Shown: positions 6,449-8,363 of the stretch, piece after piece
Position numbering within the stretch: position 1 is the first letter of the stretch
Layout of the letters: every line of letters starts with the position of its first letter
Notes under the pieces: generated by a model
What the model was told of the DNA's origin: nothing
Database searches by the model: none
The model's input: only the letters and a program-made list of their open reading frames with translations
Origin: Ardenticatenia bacterium
GTDB lineage: Bacteria > Chloroflexota > Anaerolineae > Aggregatilineales > Aggregatilineaceae
Direction: 5' to 3'
NCBI GenBank assembly: GCA_026984385.1
Contig: JALSSH010000505.1
Span: 1 to 8,363 of the forward strand
DNA: 8,363 nt
Made by a program: the position numbers and the translations under genes

Positions 6449-8158
6449 TTATGGCAGCCGCAGATCGCAAACGCCCGCCCCGAGCGGGCAGGTGGCGATC
6501 GGTTGCCCGTTGTAAAACACTTGGAAGTCCGTGTGCCAGAACTGATAAGGCGCGCCCATCTCCAGCCAGGCGTGGCGTATGTGGCACTCTGCCGGTGGGG
6601 ACAGCGGGGGCGCGCCGTAATCCCACACTTGCAGGCAATCACCGTTCGGAAAGGCGTTTAGCGGCGCGGAAAGGTAGCCGTTGTCCCATTCTCCGGCGGG
6701 CATCGTGCCCGTTGTGCTTTGGAACATCAGGGGGGCCAAGTTGACTTGCCTGCCGGAAACGTTCAGCAGTGTGACGCCGCGCATGTCATAAAGCAAACGC
6801 ACGTCCGCCCCAGCAGACGGCGGTTGGGCGGGCGCGACCGTTGGTGGGGCGAGCGTCGGAACGGAGGCCGCCGGTGCGCTGGCGCTAAAGGATACGTCGC
6901 AGGGCACACCCACTTGGCACACCGCGACCGTGCGCCCACCGTAAAGCACTTGGAATTGTGCCACGCCCTCCCAAAAAGCGTATTGCAGCCCGACAGAAAG
7001 CCAGGCGTGGCGTGTACGGCATTGGGGCGGTTGGGGCAACGTGCCTGTGATTGCCAGCCCCCACACCTGCAAGCAGTCCCCCGCAGGGAAAGCGTCCAGT
7101 GACGCGGAAAGGTAGCCGTTGTCCCACATGGTCGCCTCCAGCGCTCCGGCGCCGCTTTGCAAGCGCAGCGGGCGCAAGTTCAGCGGGCGACCGGCCACGT
7201 TGATCACGCTCACCGATTGCCCATCGGAGAGGATGCGCACGTCCGGCACGACGATCGGCGCTTGTGTGGGCGGGGGGATGGTCGGCGGGATCGTTGGCGG
7301 GATCACAGGGGGCGCGATTGTTGGTGGGGCGGTCGGCGGTTGGAATGGTGGCAACGTGGCGGTTGGTGGCGCGGGCAAAGCGGGCGCAGCGGTGGTTGTG
7401 GGGATGGCGGGTGGTTGTAAGGGGGGCAGCGTGGCGGTTGGCGGCGCGGGCAACGCAGACGTGGCGGTTGCCACTAGTGGTGTTGTTCCGCCCGTCCAAC
7501 TGTGCAGCCAGAACACGACTTGCAACAGCCGCTCCAGCACGCTTGTTCCGCCAACGGGAATTGTTGGTTGGGCGGGTGGCGCAAGAGGCGGCGGTGTGGG
7601 GGTGGGTAACGCAAGTGGGGGCAAGGTGGGTGTGGCTTGGGCGGCACGCGGCGCCGCAGTGGGCGGCTCGAATCCCTCTCGGCGTGCCAGCACCATCGTG
7701 AAATAATATTTGCCGGAGGCAGACTGCGCCCAGGCAATGCCCACTTCGGCGTAATCCGCGCTCATCATATTGGCGAGGTGGGGCGGGCTTCCTTTCCATT
7801 GTTCATATGTGCCGAGCGGGTCGGTATCCCAGCGGTAAAGGATATTTTCCGCGCCGCTGGTCATTGGGTAGCCCGCTTCTATGATGCGCTCCCAAAACTG
7901 CGAGCCGTCCGAGCCGACGTGATCGAGAAAGTCGCCCGCCGCCATGTCGTCGCTGTGGCGTTGTGCGGCGGCGGTGAGCTGTGAGTTGAGCGAAAGGCTT
8001 GCCAGCCCCGCCGCGTTACGTTCGGCGTTGAGCAGGGTGAGTATTGTCTGAGCGGTATTGTCTTGGGCATGGGTTGGAGGGGCGAGCGGCGTGGCGCTCA
8101 AGAGCAGCGCCAGGATCAGCAAACCGCCTAGCCAACGAAATTTTTCTAACCGAAACAT
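6449..8158 (-). CDS. Secreted CAP (SCP/YkwD-like) protein with Pro-rich linker and duplicated Cys-rich domain
   Basis: This is a 569-residue protein predicted to be exported. Residues 1-31 form a signal peptide (a short basic stretch, the hydrophobic core GGLLILALLL, and a likely cleavage near THAQ). A CAP domain at about 36-160 has H68, E104 (GAEN), H127 (SPPHLANMM) and E138 (AEVGIAW) at the positions of the family's His/Glu cavity; bacterial CAP proteins have diverse or unknown activities. Residues 165-300 are a Pro/Thr/Ala-rich linker, interrupted by a hydrophobic segment VLERLLQVVFWLHSW (207-221). Two copies of one domain follow, at about 305-424 and 451-569. Each contains DVR.L near its start, WDNGYLSA, DCLQVW, HAWL and a two-Cys ending, with four Cys in equivalent places (C362, C380, C414, C420; C508, C525, C557, C564). 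The ATG at 8158 has AGAGGTGG (complement of 8165-8172) 6 nt upstream. The ligand and location (secreted or surface-bound) are unknown, and no anchor motif is visible. Confidence 0.9.
   Translation of the reverse strand: MFRLEKFRWLGGLLILALLLSATPLAPPTHAQDNTAQTILTLLNAERNAAGLASLSLNSQLTAAAQRHSDDMAAGDFLDHVGSDGSQFWERIIEAGYPMTSGAENILYRWDTDPLGTYEQWKGSPPHLANMMSADYAEVGIAWAQSASGKYYFTMVLARREGFEPPTAAPRAAQATPTLPPLALPTPTPPPLAPPAQPTIPVGGTSVLERLLQVVFWLHSWTGGTTPLVATATSALPAPPTATLPPLQPPAIPTTTAAPALPAPPTATLPPFQPPTAPPTIAPPVIPPTIPPTIPPPTQAPIVVPDVRILSDGQSVSVINVAGRPLNLRPLRLQSGAGALEATMWDNGYLSASLDAFPAGDCLQVWGLAITGTLPQPPQCRTRHAWLSVGLQYAFWEGVAQFQVLYGGRTVAVCQVGVPCDVSFSASAPAASVPTLAPPTVAPAQPPSAGADVRLLYDMRGVTLLNVSGRQVNLAPLMFQSTTGTMPAGEWDNGYLSAPLNAFPNGDCLQVWDYGAPPLSPPAECHIRHAWLEMGAPYQFWHTDFQVFYNGQPIATCPLGAGVCDLRLP
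7275..7310 (-). repeat. Three 12-bp tandem units in the Pro-rich linker
   Basis: On the plus strand GGGATGGTCGGC (7275-7286) is followed by GGGATCGTTGGC (7287-7298) and a diverged GGGATCACAGGG (7299-7310). On the coding strand this gives repeated PPTI-type residues. Such in-frame tandem repeats are typical of slippage in extracellular linkers. Confidence 0.7.
7338..7458 (-). repeat. Imperfect in-frame direct repeat in the linker (75-bp period)
   Basis: The segments at about 7338-7383 and 7413-7458 share most bases, including GTGGCGGTTGG followed by GGCGCGGGCAA. They encode the duplicated ALPAPPTATLPP and LQPP/FQPP stretches. The 75-bp offset equals 25 codons, so the linker grew by duplication without breaking the frame. 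Confidence 0.75.
7662..7689 (+). other. tRNA 3'-end-like fragment antisense to the CAP gene
   Basis: GGCTCGAATCC (7665-7675) matches the tRNA T-arm consensus GGTTCGAATCC at 10 of 11 positions. Counting seven acceptor positions after the T stem (7679-7685), then one discriminator base, lands exactly on CCA at 7687-7689. Four of five T-stem pairs can form, one of them G-U. No matching 5' acceptor strand or anticodon arm is present, so this is not a functional tRNA. It is either a remnant of one or a coincidence. On the coding strand it reads RREGFEPP. Confidence 0.3.
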
Positions 8159-8363
8159 AGAGCACCACCTCTTCGCTAAATTGGGTTTGAACGCGGCTCA
8201 CTGCGGGCGGCGACCTCGCGCCGCGCGAAAAGCTGCGCGGCACGTCGCCCGCCGCCTTCGGCGCGCACGTCGCCCAGCCCGCACGCTGACGCGGCGGGCT
8301 GACCTCGCGCGCGCCTTTATGCGCTCAGCAGCAGCCCCATTGTGTGCGCATCCGAGCGTTTGC
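8159..8363. other. GC-rich intergenic region with nested inverted and direct repeats
   Basis: I see no supportable gene here. The part next to 8158 holds the CAP gene's ribosome binding site. GCCGCGC (8220-8226) pairs with GCGCGGC (8235-8241), enclosed by GGCGGCGAC (8206-8214) with GTCGCC-C-GCC (8244-8253, one bulge). A second nested pair is AGCCCGC (8276-8282) with GCGGGCT (8294-8300), enclosed by GGCGCGC (8260-8266) with GCGCGCC (8309-8315). Exact direct repeats are GCACGTCGCCC (8240-8250 and 8265-8275) and GACCTCGCGC (8212-8221 and 8301-8310). The function is unknown: it could be an RNA leader, operators, or the end of an upstream transcript. Confidence 0.5.

Noticed and set aside
7643..7688. 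GGCACGC and GCGTGCC as the acceptor stem of a small tRNA-like RNA
   Set aside because: The arms pair perfectly, but this register does not fit the T-arm spacing and leaves no D or anticodon arms.
7119..7706. 195-codon Gly/Val-rich plus-strand frame resembling a Gly-rich or PE-PGRS-like protein
   Set aside because: It is the complement of the Pro-rich linker codons, so its Gly-rich composition is a by-product.
6885..7799. 304-codon open frame on the minus strand, in another frame of the CAP gene
   Set aside because: It is Arg/His/Thr-rich and repetitive because it reads the Pro-rich linker out of frame; the CAP frame has a signal peptide, domains and an RBS.

Overview
This 8.4 kb, GC-rich window looks like chromosome from a bacterium of the phylum Chloroflexota, probably Anaerolineae-like. 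This is an inference from gene style and no marker gene confirms it. The signs are a secreted CAP-domain protein with a long Pro/Thr linker and Cys-rich C-terminal repeats, a DUF1385/YqhQ-type membrane protein, a dCache-PAS histidine kinase, and an aminotransferase resembling archaeal class III enzymes. There is no insertion sequence, CRISPR array or complete RNA gene. Most of the window is ordinary metabolic and signalling DNA.

Plus strand, 1-3634: a three-gene cluster. It begins with the 3' part of a ROK-family sugar kinase that appears to lack the usual Cys zinc motif. Its stop codon overlaps the start of an OmpR/PhoB-type response regulator by 4 bp (ATGA). After a 129-bp gap comes a membrane histidine kinase. 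That gap and the kinase start site carry a perfect 12-bp inverted repeat whose right arm covers part of the Shine-Dalgarno sequence and the first base of the preferred GTG start, so kinase translation may be controlled by RNA folding. The kinase keeps its phosphoacceptor His but has non-canonical residues in the H-box, N-box and first G-box. A strong hairpin plus T-run at 3677-3717 closes the unit.

Plus strand, 3780-5117: a class III PLP-dependent aminotransferase with its own GAGGAG ribosome binding site. It could be a 4-aminobutyrate or ornithine aminotransferase, or an amino-acid racemase of the same fold. A two-part hairpin lies between it and the convergent gene that follows and may terminate both.

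Minus strand, 6449-8158 and then 5250-6308: a secreted CAP (SCP/YkwD-like) protein, followed 140 bp downstream by the DUF1385 membrane protein. The CAP protein has a signal peptide, a CAP domain with the expected His/Glu residues, a repetitive Pro-rich linker, and two tandem copies of a roughly 115-residue domain with four conserved Cys each. At the CAP/linker boundary, read on the plus strand, sits a short sequence resembling the 3' end of a tRNA.

The last 205 bp (8159-8363) hold no gene I can support. They are very GC-rich and contain nested inverted repeats and short exact direct repeats.

The most original leads are the folded leader of the kinase gene, the unusual kinase active-site residues, the duplicated four-Cys domain, and the tRNA-like fragment. 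None of them amounts to a clearly new multi-gene system.
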